Both the position numbers and the translations under genes were made by a program. This document shows positions 8,089 through 18,076 of a DNA stretch of 64,000 nt, piece by piece. Source of the stretch: Massilibacillus massiliensis (GTDB lineage: Bacteria; Bacillota; Negativicutes; FLKF01); assembly GCF_900086705.1 (NCBI RefSeq), contig NZ_LT575483.1, positions 2,617,189-2,681,188 on the forward strand, read 5' to 3'. Below the pieces are notes generated by a model that had not been told where the DNA came from, ran no database searches, and saw only the letters and a list, made by a program, of their open reading frames with translations. The number at the start of each line of letters is the position of its first letter. Position 1 is the stretch's first letter.

Positions 8089-8132
8089 GACAAAGGTGGA
8101 TTCGTCCGCCTTTGTCTCTGTCTTTATTTTTT
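8083..8132 (+). terminator. Riboswitch-controlled terminator before gcvT
   Basis: An 18-bp stem (GACAGAGACAAAGG.. with ..CCTTTGTCTCTGTC, one G-U pair) closed by a TTCG tetraloop and followed by TTTATTTTTT. It overlaps the 3' edge of the second glycine aptamer. Confidence 0.92.
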
Positions 8133-8163
8133 ACCCAACAATAAAAGATGGAGGAGAGGGATT

Positions 8164-9267
8164 ATGACAGCATTACAAAAGACACCCTTATACGAGACTC
8201 ATCTGGAACATGGCGGTAAAATCGTTGAATTTGGAGGTTGGCTGCTTCCCGTACAATATAGCGGGATCGTAGAAGAACATCGCGCTGTTAGAGAAAAGGC
8301 GGGACTATTTGATGTTTCCCATATGGGAGAGGTTCTTGTAAAAGGTAAGGACGCTTTAGTATTTTTGCAAAACGTAGTAACCAATGATGTAGCACGGCTT
8401 GTTTTGCATAAAATACTCTATACACCGATGTGTTATCAAGATGGTGGTATTGTGGATGATTTACTGATCTACAAACAGGCGGATGATGAATATTTATTGG
8501 TTATCAACGCCGCTAATATCGAGAAGGATTGGCAATGGCTGCTGGCAAACAAAGCGAATTTTGCTGTTGAGTTAACAAATTTATCCGCATGTACTGCACA
8601 ATTAGCATTGCAAGGGCCTATGGCGCAAAAGATTTTGAGTGAATTAACAGATACGCCATTGGGAAGAATTGAATATTATTGGTTTTTACCAAAAGTCATA
8701 ATTGCGGGGAAAGAAACGCTTGTATCAAGAACCGGGTATACAGGTGAGGATGGTTTCGAGATTTACTGCCAGAGTGAAGATGCCACTGCGCTGTGGGACG
8801 CGATTATGGACGCAGGAAAGCCTTATGGAATATTGCCGGCTGGATTAGGCGCGAGAGATACTTTGCGTTTCGAGGCTTGCCTGCCGTTATATGGACATGA
8901 ATTATCCAAGGATATTTCACCGCTGGAAGCAGGCATTGGCATGTTTGTGAAATTAGATAAAGGTGCGTTTAACGGTAGAGATGCTTTGGCGGAGCAAAAG
9001 AAAGATGGCGTGAAACGCTGGATTGTTGGGGTTGTGATGAATGGTCGAGGCATTGCGCGGGCTGGATATCCGGTAATTGCTGAGGGCAGGTGTATTGGCA
9101 CAGTTACGACAGGAAGCTATGCACCAACTATAGATAAGAATCTTGGTCTTGCTTTAGTAGATGTTGGATTTGCTAAGGTTGGTCAGCAATTTGATATAGA
9201 AATTCGCGGCAAGCATGTAGCTGCGCAGGTGATTCCTAAACCATTTTATAAAAGAGAGGGGAAATAA
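8164..9267 (+). CDS. gcvT: Glycine cleavage T protein (aminomethyltransferase)
   Basis: 367 residues from ATG 8164 behind GGAGGAGAGG. GcvT takes the aminomethyl group on lipoyl-GcvH and makes methylene-tetrahydrofolate and ammonia. The full family length is present. Visible motifs are EFGGWLLPVQY and FDVSHMGE near the N-terminus, SRTGYTGEDGFEIY near residue 190, GLGARDTLRFEACLPLYG (folate site) and the C-terminal barrel with VTTGSYAPTIDKNLGLALV. First gene of the glycine operon, only 2 bases before gcvH. Expression is set by the glycine riboswitch. Confidence 0.97.
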   Translation: MTALQKTPLYETHLEHGGKIVEFGGWLLPVQYSGIVEEHRAVREKAGLFDVSHMGEVLVKGKDALVFLQNVVTNDVARLVLHKILYTPMCYQDGGIVDDLLIYKQADDEYLLVINAANIEKDWQWLLANKANFAVELTNLSACTAQLALQGPMAQKILSELTDTPLGRIEYYWFLPKVIIAGKETLVSRTGYTGEDGFEIYCQSEDATALWDAIMDAGKPYGILPAGLGARDTLRFEACLPLYGHELSKDISPLEAGIGMFVKLDKGAFNGRDALAEQKKDGVKRWIVGVVMNGRGIARAGYPVIAEGRCIGTVTTGSYAPTIDKNLGLALVDVGFAKVGQQFDIEIRGKHVAAQVIPKPFYKREGK

Positions 9268-9269
9268 GG

Positions 9270-9656
9270 ATGCATATTCCAGCAGAGCTAAAGTATTCCT
9301 GTGATCATGAATGGGTAAAAATTGAGGGGAATCGCGCAATTGTGGGCATTACCGATTATGCGCAGTCACAGCTTGGCGATGTCGTCTTTGTTGAAGTTCC
9401 GGAAGTTTATGTGGAGATTGCTGTTGGAGCGGGGTTTTCCGTCGTAGAATCCGTGAAAGCAGTATCTGATATCTATGCACCGTTGAGCGGTACGATCGTC
9501 GAGGTAAATGATGCGCTTGCTGATGCACCGGAGCTCATGAACGAGGATCCGTATGGTAAGGGCTGGCTGGCTGTAATTGAACTTGCCGATCAAAGCGAGT
9601 TAGACAATTTACTGAGCAGCGCAGCTTATGAAAAATTGCTGACGGAGGAAGATTAA
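9270..9656 (+). CDS. gcvH: Glycine cleavage H protein (lipoyl carrier)
   Basis: 128 residues, standard size. GcvH carries the lipoyl arm between P, T and L proteins. The modified lysine is Lys63 in SVVESVKAVSDIYAP, and the family N-terminus KYSCDHEWVKIEG and the C-terminal DPYGKGWLAVIEL are intact. It is packed between gcvT and gcvPA with 1-2 base gaps. It is also the likely substrate on which the LipM-like octanoyltransferase and the two radical-SAM lipoyl synthase candidates further down the operon build the cofactor. Confidence 0.97.
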   Translation: MHIPAELKYSCDHEWVKIEGNRAIVGITDYAQSQLGDVVFVEVPEVYVEIAVGAGFSVVESVKAVSDIYAPLSGTIVEVNDALADAPELMNEDPYGKGWLAVIELADQSELDNLLSSAAYEKLLTEED

Positions 9657-9657
9657 C

Positions 9658-11004
9658 ATGGCTTGGAGCTATTTGCCTCATACTGATGAAGATCGCCATG
9701 CTATGCTTGCAGAAATCGGTGTGGAAGATACCGAAACATTATTTCGTGATATTCCGGAAACTTTACGATGTAAGCGTTCCTTAGATTTGCCGGCTGCACG
9801 ATCGGAACCAGAGCTGGTAAGAACTTTGCAGAGCTTAGCAAAGCAAAACGCAAATCTGCAATCGTATACTTGCTTTTTGGGCGCAGGTGCATATGATCAC
9901 TACATTCCGAGTGTCGTTGATCATGTCATCAGGCGTTCAGAGTTCTATACCGCTTATACACAATATCAGCCGGAAATCTCGCAGGGATATTTACAGGCAT
10001 TATGGGAATATCAAACGATGATTTGTCAGTTAACCGGCATGGCAGTTTCGAATGCTTCTATGTATGACGGTGGTACTGCTTTAGCGGAAGCCGCGATGAT
10101 GGCTTGTGGGGTTACGCGACGGCGTGAAATTTTGGTCGCCCGCACCGTACATCCAAATTATCGCGATGTGCTCCATACTTATGGCATGGATCGGGATGAT
10201 AAAATAACGGAATTTGATTACATAGATGGCACGATTGATAAAGAAAAATGCGGGCAGCTGCTCAATAAAAATGTAGCGGCAGTGGTGATACAATCGCCAA
10301 ATTTCTTTGGCTGTATTGAAGATATAAGAGAGATAGCGGCACTTGCACATGCACAGGGGGCACTGCTTATCGTAGCAGTAGATCCGATTTCCTTAGGACT
10401 GTTAGAAGCACCGGGCGTGCTTGGTGCAGATATTGTTGTTGGCGAAGGTCAGCCTTTAGGCTTGCCAGTTTCTTTTGGCGGTCCTTATTTAGGCTTTTTT
10501 GCAACGAGCGAAAAGTTGATGCGCAAGATGCCGGGGCGAATTGTCGGGCAAACGGTAGATCATGAAGGAAATCGTGGGTTTGTGCTGACTTTGCAGGCAC
10601 GTGAGCAACATATTCGCAGAGAGAAGGCGACGTCCAATATCTGCTCGAATGAGGCCTTATGTGCTTTGACCGCAGCCGTGTATTTGAGTGCAGTGGGGAA
10701 AGAGGGCTTACAGCAGGTAGCCGCACTATCCTTGCAAAAAGCGCACTATGCGCAACGAGAATTAACGAAATTAAAAGGTGTGTGTACTGCCTTTGGGGCA
10801 AGTTATTTTAAGGAGTTTGTGATACAGTGTGCACACCCGATTCAGGAGATCAATGCTGCATTGCTGCAAGAAAACATCATTGGCGGGTTGGATTTGGGGC
10901 GGTATTATCCGGAACTTGAAAATTGTATGCTGCTTTGCGTAACAGAAAATAGAACACACGAAGATATCCATCGATTGGTAGAAAAATTGGGGGCGATCTT
11001 ATGA
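9658..11004 (+). CDS. gcvPA: Glycine dehydrogenase subunit 1
   Basis: 448 residues from ATG 9658, one base after gcvH. This is the N-terminal half of the split P protein found in Firmicutes and archaea. With GcvPB it decarboxylates glycine and loads the aminomethyl group on lipoyl-GcvH. Typical stretches are [18 protein letters not shown] at the start, [16 protein letters not shown] near residue 75, and [20 protein letters not shown] near residue 265. It overlaps gcvPB by four bases (ATGA), indicating translational coupling. Confidence 0.97.
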   Translation: MAWSYLPHTDEDRHAMLAEIGVEDTETLFRDIPETLRCKRSLDLPAARSEPELVRTLQSLAKQNANLQSYTCFLGAGAYDHYIPSVVDHVIRRSEFYTAYTQYQPEISQGYLQALWEYQTMICQLTGMAVSNASMYDGGTALAEAAMMACGVTRRREILVARTVHPNYRDVLHTYGMDRDDKITEFDYIDGTIDKEKCGQLLNKNVAAVVIQSPNFFGCIEDIREIAALAHAQGALLIVAVDPISLGLLEAPGVLGADIVVGEGQPLGLPVSFGGPYLGFFATSEKLMRKMPGRIVGQTVDHEGNRGFVLTLQAREQHIRREKATSNICSNEALCALTAAVYLSAVGKEGLQQVAALSLQKAHYAQRELTKLKGVCTAFGASYFKEFVIQCAHPIQEINAALLQENIIGGLDLGRYYPELENCMLLCVTENRTHEDIHRLVEKLGAIL

Positions 11005-12452
11005 GAAAAGCACAAGCCTTAATTTTTGAAACGAGTAAAACAGGTCGCTGTGCGATCGATTTGCCAAGCTGCGATGTGCCGGAAGAAGCGATCGATACAC
11101 TGATTCCCAAAGAATTTCTTCGCGCGGAGCCTGCACCTCTGCCTGAACTTAGTCAGCTGGATTTAATGCGCCATTATACGGCGTTATCAGGGCGTAATTT
11201 TGGTGTGGATTCTGGATTTTATCCGTTGGGTTCGTGTACGATGAAATATAATCCGAAAGTCAATGAAGATGTTTGTCGGTATGCCGGTTTTGCTTCTTTA
11301 CATCCTTTGCAACAGCCTGAAAGTGTGCAAGGTGCACTTAAAATCCTGTATGATATGCAGCAATATCTTGCCGAGATTGCGGGAATGGATGCGGTAACGA
11401 TGCAACCAGTTGCCGGTGCGCATGGTGAATTGACAGGGCTTAAACTGATTTGCGCCTATCATCGATATCGAGGACAGGATCGGACGAAGGTGATCGTACC
11501 GGATTCGGCGCATGGTACCAATCCAGCTTCGGCTGCGGTATGCGGACTTGAAATTGTGGAAATCAAATCATGTGCAGATGGATCCATTGATGTAGATGCA
11601 CTTCGAGCAGCCGTTGGTTCGGATACGGCGGCACTTATGCTGACGAATCCGAGTACGTTAGGTCTATTTGAAACGAAAATCAGTGAAATCGCTGATATCG
11701 TACATGAGGCAGGCGGACTTTTATATTATGATGGTGCGAATGCCAATGCGATTATGGGAATCGTCAGACCGGGAGATATGGGGTTTGATGTAGTGCATTT
11801 TAATTTACATAAGACTTTTGGCACACCACATGGCGGTGGCGGACCGGGGGCGGGCGCTGTTGGTGTCAAAAAGAGCTTGACTCCGTTTTTACCGGTGCCG
11901 ATGATTACATGGGATGGCAGCCAGTATCTATTAGAGGAAAAACGACCGCTTTCAATTGGAAAGGTACATTCTTTTTATGGAAATTTTGGTGTGATTGTAC
12001 GCGCGTATGCGTATATCCTTGCTTTGGGCGCAGAGGGTTTGCGGCAAGCCAGTCTGGATGCTGTCATGAATGCGAACTATTGTCAGCAAAAGTTAAAAGG
12101 CGCGTATGATGCACCGTTTGAGCGTTTCTGTATGCATGAATGTATTTTGACATCGAAAAAACAGCAGCAATATGGTTTACATACATTAGACCTTGCCAAA
12201 CGTTTACTCGATTATGGCTATCATCCGCCAACGATTTATTTTCCGTTGATTGTTGAGGAAGCGATGATGATCGAGCCGACGGATACGGAAAGCAAGGAAA
12301 CTCTGGATGCGTTTATCGACGTGATGCTGAAGATTGCCCAAGAGGCTGAAACGAATGCAGCCGAGATCCAAAGTGCACCGCATACAACGGTCGTTGGACG
12401 ATTGGATGAAACGCTGGCCGCGCGAAAACCGGTGGTAAGATGGCGGGGATAA
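11001..12452 (+). CDS. gcvPB: Glycine dehydrogenase subunit 2 (PLP subunit)
   Basis: 483 residues. This half of the P protein binds pyridoxal phosphate through Lys271 in [18 protein letters not shown]. Other family marks are [14 protein letters not shown] near residue 75 and [15 protein letters not shown] near residue 165. It starts inside the last codon of gcvPA and its end overlaps the next gene by 13 bases, so the P protein and the first radical-SAM gene are translated in tight succession. Confidence 0.97.
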   Translation: MRKAQALIFETSKTGRCAIDLPSCDVPEEAIDTLIPKEFLRAEPAPLPELSQLDLMRHYTALSGRNFGVDSGFYPLGSCTMKYNPKVNEDVCRYAGFASLHPLQQPESVQGALKILYDMQQYLAEIAGMDAVTMQPVAGAHGELTGLKLICAYHRYRGQDRTKVIVPDSAHGTNPASAAVCGLEIVEIKSCADGSIDVDALRAAVGSDTAALMLTNPSTLGLFETKISEIADIVHEAGGLLYYDGANANAIMGIVRPGDMGFDVVHFNLHKTFGTPHGGGGPGAGAVGVKKSLTPFLPVPMITWDGSQYLLEEKRPLSIGKVHSFYGNFGVIVRAYAYILALGAEGLRQASLDAVMNANYCQQKLKGAYDAPFERFCMHECILTSKKQQQYGLHTLDLAKRLLDYGYHPPTIYFPLIVEEAMMIEPTDTESKETLDAFIDVMLKIAQEAETNAAEIQSAPHTTVVGRLDETLAARKPVVRWRG

Positions 12453-13240
12453 TCTGTTTCAGCTATCCAAATCAGACAAAGTCGGTCAGTGTCACTGCGC
12501 AGGAATGCGCGCAGGATTGTGCGCATTGCGGGGGGCATTATCTAAAACAAATGCTGCCGATTTCGGCAATTGAGGCAAGCGATGCCAAAAGTTTTTTAAT
12601 TAGTGGAGGCTGCGAAGCGGGCGGTCGTGTTCCAATTGGTGCGCATATGAAAGAATTGAAAGCAGCTAAGAAAGGCAGACGTTACAACCTTCATGTAGGC
12701 TTAATCAATCAAAAAGAAATTGATCAAATCGCGGAGATCGCAGATTTTGTTTCTTTTGATTTTGTAGGTGATCAGGAGACGATTCGTGAGGTATTCGGCT
12801 TGCAAAAAAATGTGGAAGATTATATGCACTGCTATCAGGCCCTTAGGCAGAAGGTCAACGTCATGCCGCATATTTGCATTGGACTGCATGGTGGCGAGAT
12901 TAAAGGAGAATATAAGGCACTCGAACTTTTGCAAAAGCTCGGAATGGATGGCTTGACGTTCATCATTTTCACTCCTACGCGCGGTACGCAATATGCAGAT
13001 CGTTTGCCGCCTAAAATGGAAGAGGTCGTCAAGTTACTAAAGTGGGCACGGCGAACTTGTCCGGAAATTCCTATCCACTTGGGCTGTATGCGTCCAGGTG
13101 GACGTTATCGGAATGAGATTGACCAATGGGCAGTAAAAATCGGTTTGGATACGATTGTGAATCCTACGCCCAAAGCAGTAGAATTGGCGAAAACATTGGG
13201 GCTGACAATTCATCGCAGTGAGGAGTGCTGTGTATTATGA
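12440..13240 (+). CDS. Radical-SAM protein, candidate lipoyl synthase component (LipS1/LipS2 type)
   Basis: 266 residues from ATG 12440, overlapping gcvPB. The radical-SAM cluster motif is Cys-x3-Cys-x2-Cys (CAQDCAHC, residues 23-30). Later motifs are [14 protein letters not shown] and [16 protein letters not shown]. With the next gene it forms a pair of biotin-synthase-like radical-SAM proteins. Paired proteins of this kind, LipS1 and LipS2, are known to insert the two sulfurs of lipoate in organisms without LipA. Their place between gcvPB and a LipM-like gene fits exactly that job on GcvH. Which of the two this one is cannot be told from the sequence alone. An unrelated radical-SAM role is possible but less likely. 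Confidence 0.75.
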   Translation: MAGIICFSYPNQTKSVSVTAQECAQDCAHCGGHYLKQMLPISAIEASDAKSFLISGGCEAGGRVPIGAHMKELKAAKKGRRYNLHVGLINQKEIDQIAEIADFVSFDFVGDQETIREVFGLQKNVEDYMHCYQALRQKVNVMPHICIGLHGGEIKGEYKALELLQKLGMDGLTFIIFTPTRGTQYADRLPPKMEEVVKLLKWARRTCPEIPIHLGCMRPGGRYRNEIDQWAVKIGLDTIVNPTPKAVELAKTLGLTIHRSEECCVL

Positions 13241-14223
13241 ATGTTTGGAAGTTATCGGCGGGGACGGCGTGTGTGATCGGTAAGAAAAAAATGAAGGCAA
13301 AAGATTTGCCGACCACTGCGTATATTATGCTCGGAGAAAAGTGTAAAAATCATTGTCGATTTTGTGCGCAGTCGCAGGAAAGCACTGCACGAACCAATCT
13401 GCTTTCCCGGATCACCTGGCCGTCTGTTGCTTGTGAAGAGGCGGTGCAGGGGATTGCAAGTGAACATCAGGCAGGCAGGATCAAACGTGCTTGTTTGCAG
13501 ATTGTTGACAGTGAGCATAGCTGGGGTGAAACGATGCAAGCTTTAGATGCACTGCATCATCACAGTAAAATTCCGATTTGTGTTTCGAGTCATTTGGATA
13601 CCGTAGAACAGGCAAAAGAACTTGTGGAAAACGGTGCGCAAAGAATTTGTATTGCGCTCGATGCGGCTACACCGGAAGTATATGAGAAAGTGAAAACAGG
13701 GGATTGGTCTGCGAAATGGAACTTGCTATGTGCATGTGCAAAAGCATTGCCGGGGCGTGTTACGACACATCTTATCGTAGGCTTGGGTGAAACCGAGCAA
13801 GAGATGACTGAGAGAATTTTGCGCTGTATCGAGCGGGGCATTTGCGTTGGTTTATTTGCTTTCACTCCAATTCGTGGCACAGCTTTAGCCGATGCGTTGC
13901 CGCCAACGATTGGGCAATATCGGCGGATACAAATTGCACATGCAATACTAAAACATGGTGATAAGCAAGATCGAATTGTATATCAAAATGGCCGAATCAC
14001 TGCATTCCAGTTGCCAATTGCAAAATTATTGCAGGTGCTAAAGAATGGGCAGGCCTTTCAAACCAGTGGTTGCGCGGATTGTAACCGTCCCTACTATAAT
14101 GAACGGCCTGGCGGAGTACTTTATAACTATCCGCGACCGCTCACCCAGACCGAAGTAGAGCAGGCGATTGCAGAGAGTGAGATTGTGAGGGGAGAGGCGT
14201 ATGAAGTGGCGCGTCATACATAG
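13237..14223 (+). CDS. Second radical-SAM protein, candidate lipoyl synthase component (LipS1/LipS2 type)
   Basis: 328 residues from ATG 13237, which overlaps the previous stop (ATGA) and has GAGGAG upstream; an earlier in-frame start at 13225 is less likely. The cluster motif is CKNHCRFCAQS (Cys-x3-Cys-x2-Cys), as in biotin-synthase-like enzymes. SSHLDTVEQAKELVENGAQRI and HLIVGLGETEQEM follow the radical-SAM barrel pattern. The C-terminus holds extra cysteines (SGCADCNRPYYNERPGG) that could bind an auxiliary cluster sacrificed as sulfur source. The next gene starts inside this one. Automated annotation would probably call it biotin synthase-like. Confidence 0.75.
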   Translation: MNVWKLSAGTACVIGKKKMKAKDLPTTAYIMLGEKCKNHCRFCAQSQESTARTNLLSRITWPSVACEEAVQGIASEHQAGRIKRACLQIVDSEHSWGETMQALDALHHHSKIPICVSSHLDTVEQAKELVENGAQRICIALDAATPEVYEKVKTGDWSAKWNLLCACAKALPGRVTTHLIVGLGETEQEMTERILRCIERGICVGLFAFTPIRGTALADALPPTIGQYRRIQIAHAILKHGDKQDRIVYQNGRITAFQLPIAKLLQVLKNGQAFQTSGCADCNRPYYNERPGGVLYNYPRPLTQTEVEQAIAESEIVRGEAYEVARHT

Positions 14224-15025
14224 CGGCATTGCAGATGCTGCAACCAATATGGCGGTAGACGAAGCGATTTTATCCGCCCACATTGCCGGTAAAGTACCGC
14301 CAACCCTTAGGTTTTATGGTTGGCAACCTGCCGCTGTGAGTTTAGGTTACTTTCAACGTGCAATGTCAGAAATTGATTTAACAAAATGCAAAGAGGCAAA
14401 CATTGATGTAGTGCGCAGATTGACCGGCGGCAGAGCCGTACTGCATGATGCGGAATTGACCTATAGTATTGTGGTTCATGAAGATGCACCGCATATTCCA
14501 AAAACAATTACAGCTTCTTATTGCTATTTAAGTAAAGGCTTGCTCGTTGGTCTCGAAAAACTTGGCATTACAGCAGAAATGACCGTGCCAACGGCGGCAT
14601 ATGGGCAGAAAAAAAAGCAGGCTGTATCAGCGGCTTGTTTTGATGCACCCTCCTATTACGAACTTACCGTAGCAGGACGGAAGCTTGTAGGTAGCGCGCA
14701 GGTTCGGAAAAACGGCGTTATTTTACAACATGGTTCGTTACTATTGCGATTTTCTGCTGAGAAATTTGTAGATGTATTAAAGAATATGACGCCGGAGAAA
14801 AAGGTGCAGATGATAGAGCTATTAAATTGCAGAGCTACTTCCATTGAAGAAATTCTGAAACGACCCATTACTTGGCAAGAGGTATGCAGACCTATGCCGG
14901 AAGCTTTTGCAACCGCTTTAGATATAGATTTGGTGGAAGACCAGCTTACAGCAGAAGAAACGGATATTTGCAATCAGCTTGCAGCAGAAAAATACAGTCA
15001 GGATGCCTGGAATAGACAGCGTTGA
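14201..15025 (+). CDS. lipM: Octanoyltransferase / lipoate-protein ligase family (LipM-like)
   Basis: 274 residues from ATG 14201, overlapping the radical-SAM gene by 23 bases. It has the family motif RRLTGGRAVLHDAELTYS (residues 70-87). Its AACFDAPSYYELTVAGRKLVGSAQ region supplies Cys148, the position used by LipM to carry octanoyl during transfer from octanoyl-ACP to GcvH. That cysteine favours LipM over LplA, which lacks it. In this operon it would octanoylate GcvH, after which the two radical-SAM proteins add sulfur. Salvage ligase activity remains an alternative. Confidence 0.82.
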   Translation: MKWRVIHSGIADAATNMAVDEAILSAHIAGKVPPTLRFYGWQPAAVSLGYFQRAMSEIDLTKCKEANIDVVRRLTGGRAVLHDAELTYSIVVHEDAPHIPKTITASYCYLSKGLLVGLEKLGITAEMTVPTAAYGQKKKQAVSAACFDAPSYYELTVAGRKLVGSAQVRKNGVILQHGSLLLRFSAEKFVDVLKNMTPEKKVQMIELLNCRATSIEEILKRPITWQEVCRPMPEAFATALDIDLVEDQLTAEETDICNQLAAEKYSQDAWNRQR

Positions 15026-15051
15026 TAAGAAAACAGCGGGGAGGAAGGAAT

Positions 15052-16467
15052 ATGCGATATGACGTAGCTGTCGTTGGTGGCGGGCCGGGAGGCTATGTTG
15101 CAGCCATACGAGCGGCACAGCTGGGCGGCAAGGTTCTGCTGGTTGAAAAAGATCAATTGGGCGGCGTTTGTTTGCAGCACGGTTGCATCCCAACCAAAAC
15201 TTTATTAAACAGTGCGCAAAAATGGCAGGAGCTTAAAATTTGTGCGGAATTTGGGCTGAAGGCAGAGCAGATCAGTTTTAATTTTGCAGCAGTCATGGAG
15301 CGGAAAAATCAAGTGATTCATCAGATGCAAAGCGGAATTGCTCAGCTGATCAAAAGCAATCAGATTGACTGCATCACGGGTACGGCAAAATTTCAAAGTG
15401 CAAATCGGTTATGCGTAGAGCAGGCAGAAGGCGAGATAAACTATGAGGCGAACAAGATGATCATTGCGACGGGATCGCAGCCAATGCGTTTGCCGATTGC
15501 GGGAATGGATTTGCCCGGCGTCATCGACAGCAATCAATTGCTCGCAATGACGCAGCTCCCTAAAAGTATGCTCGTGATGGGGGCTGGCGCAGTAGGGATT
15601 GAATTTGCGGCAATATTGCAGGCGTTTGGTTGTGAAGTTACCGTGGTCGAATTATTGCCAACGATTTTACCGAGTGCAGATCAGGATATCATCAAACGCG
15701 CAGGATTGTTGCTGCGTAAGCAGGGTATCAGGATGATGACAAAAAGCAAAGTGCTGCAGATTGAAGAAAGCGAAGCTGGTATGAATGTCAGTTTAGATAC
15801 TGACAAGGGCATGCAGCAAATTGTTGTTGAAAAAGTGTTAGCGGCGACTGGACGCCAAGCTGTGACCACGGGTTTTGGTCTTGAACATACAGACGTTATC
15901 TATACCCGTAAAGGTATCGGTGTCAATGAAAAGATGGAGACCAATGTTTCCGGTATTTATGCGATTGGTGATGTGACAGGGCAATATATGCTTGCGCATG
16001 TTGCATCAGCCGAAGGTCTGGTTGCAGCTGAGAATGCAATGGGAATCGACAGCAAAATGGACTATGATGCTGTGCCGGCCTGTGTCTTTACAACCCCGGA
16101 AATTGCGATGGTCGGTCTTACGGAGCAGGCAGCAGCAGAGCGAAATATTTCGGTCAAAGTCAGCAAGTTTAACTTCGCCGGCAATGGCAAGGCCGTTTCC
16201 ATGGGAGAACCGGATGGTCTGGTCAAAATCATTGTCAATGCTGACGATGATAAGGTCATCGGCCTGCACATCCTCGGCGCCCACGCCAGTGATCTCATCA
16301 TGGAAGGTACAATCGCCATCCGTAATGGCTTAAAGGCAGAGGATATTGCAAAGACGATTCATCCACATCCGAGTTTATCTGAGGCAGTGATGGAAAGCGC
16401 CCATGGAATAGATGGCATGATGATTCATCAAGTGGTGCTTAAGGGGCGGAAGTTAGGAACTAGGTAG
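15052..16467 (+). CDS. lpdA: Dihydrolipoamide dehydrogenase (L protein)
   Basis: 471 residues. ATG 15052 is chosen over an upstream TTG because GGGGAGGAAGG precedes it and the FAD-binding start MRYDVAVVGGGPGGY begins there. It reoxidises dihydrolipoyl-GcvH with NAD. The redox disulfide is Cys40/Cys45 in GGVCLQHGCIPTK. The NAD site is MGAGAVGIEFA and the dimer-interface active site is HPHPSLSEAVMESAHG. It is the last gene of the glycine operon, 26 bases after lipM, so the operon supplies all four cleavage proteins plus cofactor assembly. Confidence 0.95.
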   Translation: MRYDVAVVGGGPGGYVAAIRAAQLGGKVLLVEKDQLGGVCLQHGCIPTKTLLNSAQKWQELKICAEFGLKAEQISFNFAAVMERKNQVIHQMQSGIAQLIKSNQIDCITGTAKFQSANRLCVEQAEGEINYEANKMIIATGSQPMRLPIAGMDLPGVIDSNQLLAMTQLPKSMLVMGAGAVGIEFAAILQAFGCEVTVVELLPTILPSADQDIIKRAGLLLRKQGIRMMTKSKVLQIEESEAGMNVSLDTDKGMQQIVVEKVLAATGRQAVTTGFGLEHTDVIYTRKGIGVNEKMETNVSGIYAIGDVTGQYMLAHVASAEGLVAAENAMGIDSKMDYDAVPACVFTTPEIAMVGLTEQAAAERNISVKVSKFNFAGNGKAVSMGEPDGLVKIIVNADDDKVIGLHILGAHASDLIMEGTIAIRNGLKAEDIAKTIHPHPSLSEAVMESAHGIDGMMIHQVVLKGRKLGTR

Positions 16468-16484
16468 ATTGATAAAAGTATAAA

Positions 16485-16525
16485 TAGAACTCCTGTAAAA
16501 TTTTGTTGATTTAGCAGGAGTTCTA
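16485..16525 (+). terminator. Hairpin at the end of the glycine operon
   Basis: TAGAACTCCTG pairs with CAGGAGTTCTA around an AAAATTTTGTTGATTTAG-type loop. The T run is poor, so it may stabilise the 3' end more than terminate. It resembles the ACTCCTGC/GCAGGAGT hairpin in the 1091-1232 and 3020-3100 repeats. Confidence 0.65.
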
Positions 16526-16808
16526 TTGCTTTGAGAGAAATCTTATTTATTAAGATGCATCATAAATATTAAATGGCTCGTTAAAACTATCCCCATGATG
16601 CTAGAATAAAAAATTTTAAGATAAATTGAGAAAGTAATCCAGAAAATATAAAATGGAATGATAAAGAATCGTTTTATATTTTTATTTGACATCGTACCTA
16701 TAAATTTAACAAAAAAGATGTATTTTTTTCTTTGATGGAATATGATATAAGGTAAGAGACTGTGCAAGTAAATTTTTCATAGATAGAGATTATTTTGGAG
16801 GTTTAGCG

Positions 16809-17564
16809 ATGAACAGTACAATAAAATCAATGCAAAATCATAGATCTATTCGAAAGTATTTGGACAAAGATATACCATCTGAGATGCTTGAAGCAATTTT
16901 AGTATCAGCGCAGGCTATGCCTACATCTATTAATGGGCAGCAGTTATCAATTATTGTGGTGAAGGATAAAGAGAAGAAAGCTAAAATAGCAGAAATGACG
17001 GGAAACCAAAAATGGATTGCTGAAGCACCTGTGTTTTTGGTTTTCGTTGCTGATTTTTATAAAACAGGTATTGCAGGCGAGAAAAATGGAAAACCGCAAA
17101 TTATTCATGAAAGCATCGAAGGAACAATGGTCGGGACGTTTGACTGTGGGCTTGCTATGGGCGGTGCGATTGTGGCGGCAGAGTCGATGGGACTTGGCAT
17201 TGTACCGATTGGTGCAATTCGAAAAGATCCGGAAGGAATGATTCGTCTGTTGAATTTACCGGCGCATACATTTCCGGTAGTTGGACTTGTCGTAGGGTAT
17301 CCTGCCGGTTCGTCAGAGAAAAAACCACGGATGCCATTGCAGGTCTTTGCGCATCATGAAACTTATCAGAGAGAAAAGATGAAACAGGCAATTGACGACT
17401 ATGATGTGCGCATGACGGCGTATTATAGAGATCGCGAAGATAGCGGTATAAGTGCAGCGAAAGATACAAATTGGAGCAGCCAAGTTGCAGATGCTTATAA
17501 ACAAGTGTATTTTCCGGCAGTATATCCCGCATTGATTAAGCAAGGTTTTACAAATGATAAATAA
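16809..17564 (+). CDS. Nitroreductase-family FMN oxidoreductase
   Basis: 251 residues from ATG 16809 behind TTTTGGAGG. The N-terminus MQNHRSIRKYLDKDIP with conserved RSIRKY, the AQAMPTSINGQQ loop and GAIVAAESMGLGIVPIGAIR are typical of the NfsA/Frp subgroup of NAD(P)H-dependent nitroreductases, and the length fits. It is probably a cytosolic FMN dimer that reduces nitro compounds, flavins or quinones; the physiological substrate is unknown. It is monocistronic, with about 280 bases of AT-rich intergenic sequence upstream in which no clear promoter could be fixed. It is followed by a large hairpin repeat. Confidence 0.85.
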   Translation: MNSTIKSMQNHRSIRKYLDKDIPSEMLEAILVSAQAMPTSINGQQLSIIVVKDKEKKAKIAEMTGNQKWIAEAPVFLVFVADFYKTGIAGEKNGKPQIIHESIEGTMVGTFDCGLAMGGAIVAAESMGLGIVPIGAIRKDPEGMIRLLNLPAHTFPVVGLVVGYPAGSSEKKPRMPLQVFAHHETYQREKMKQAIDDYDVRMTAYYRDREDSGISAAKDTNWSSQVADAYKQVYFPAVYPALIKQGFTNDK

Positions 17565-17652
17565 GGATACTGATGACCTGGAATAGATTGATACACAAAA
17601 AAATATGACACTGATGAAGTCTCATATCTTATAGATGGGATAGTCTATAGTT

Positions 17653-17800
17653 GTAAAAAAATACTTTCGTGAGAACCGTTTTAGATAATGAAAGAATAAA
17701 AAAGAAGAAGCCGCTTGTAAATTTCCTAATCGAATTTACAAGCGGCTTCTTCTTTTTTAGGAGTTGCATGAAGTACATTATTTTTCATTGAAAGTAATAA
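17653..17800 (+). repeat. Direct repeat R1 (left copy) around the two-component locus
   Basis: About 150 bases repeated exactly 2700 bases downstream at 20353-20500, with roughly 20 differences by eye. It contains AATACTTTCG, CCGTTTTAG, TGAAAGAATAAAAAAG, the large hairpin and a shared tail with TACATTATTTTT. It lies after the nitroreductase stop. Confidence 0.8.
17698..17758. terminator. 26-bp perfect stem hairpin within R1
   Basis: AAAAAAGAAGAAGCCGCTTG.. pairs fully with ..CAAGCGGCTTCTTCTTTTTT around a TCCTAATCG loop. The A/T tails would make it work as a terminator in both directions. In the right copy one A-T pair of the stem is C-G, so the stem is conserved by a paired change. Confidence 0.85.
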
Positions 17801-17802
17801 AT

Positions 17803-17970
17803 TCAATTGTTCAAGCAGACTGCCGCCCCGAGTAAGAAAACGTTGCCCATTTTATCAAAAAATTTTTCGAAAAACTCTAATTCCTTGAGACGAAAAAGCG
17901 TTTGATTTTCTTCTATAAGTTTGGCTGTATTTAATAGGCCTCTGGTGGAAGCGGTCTCTTCTCTGTGTAA
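17803..17970 (-). pseudogene. Fragment resembling the C-terminus of an SPFH/slipin-type protein
   Basis: On the minus strand, after a TAA, an open stretch reads HREETASTRGLLNTAKLIEE, then NQTLFRLKELEFFEKFFD, ending at TGA 17803. It resembles the helical end of SPFH/band-7 proteins, but it lacks a start, a ribosome site and the rest of the domain. It is best seen as a decayed fragment next to repeat R1. The identification is tentative. Confidence 0.35.
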
Positions 17971-18076
17971 TTACATTTGCTAAGGTTAAAATAGTCATAT
18001 TGAGATCATATAAAGAAGGTATAATAAATTATGTGCAAGTATATTTGAGTGAAAAAAGCGTGAAGGGAGCCATGAT

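Noticed and set aside
10367-10801. Minus-strand frame of 144 codons inside gcvPA
   Set aside because: Complement of a highly conserved enzyme gene. No supporting signals.
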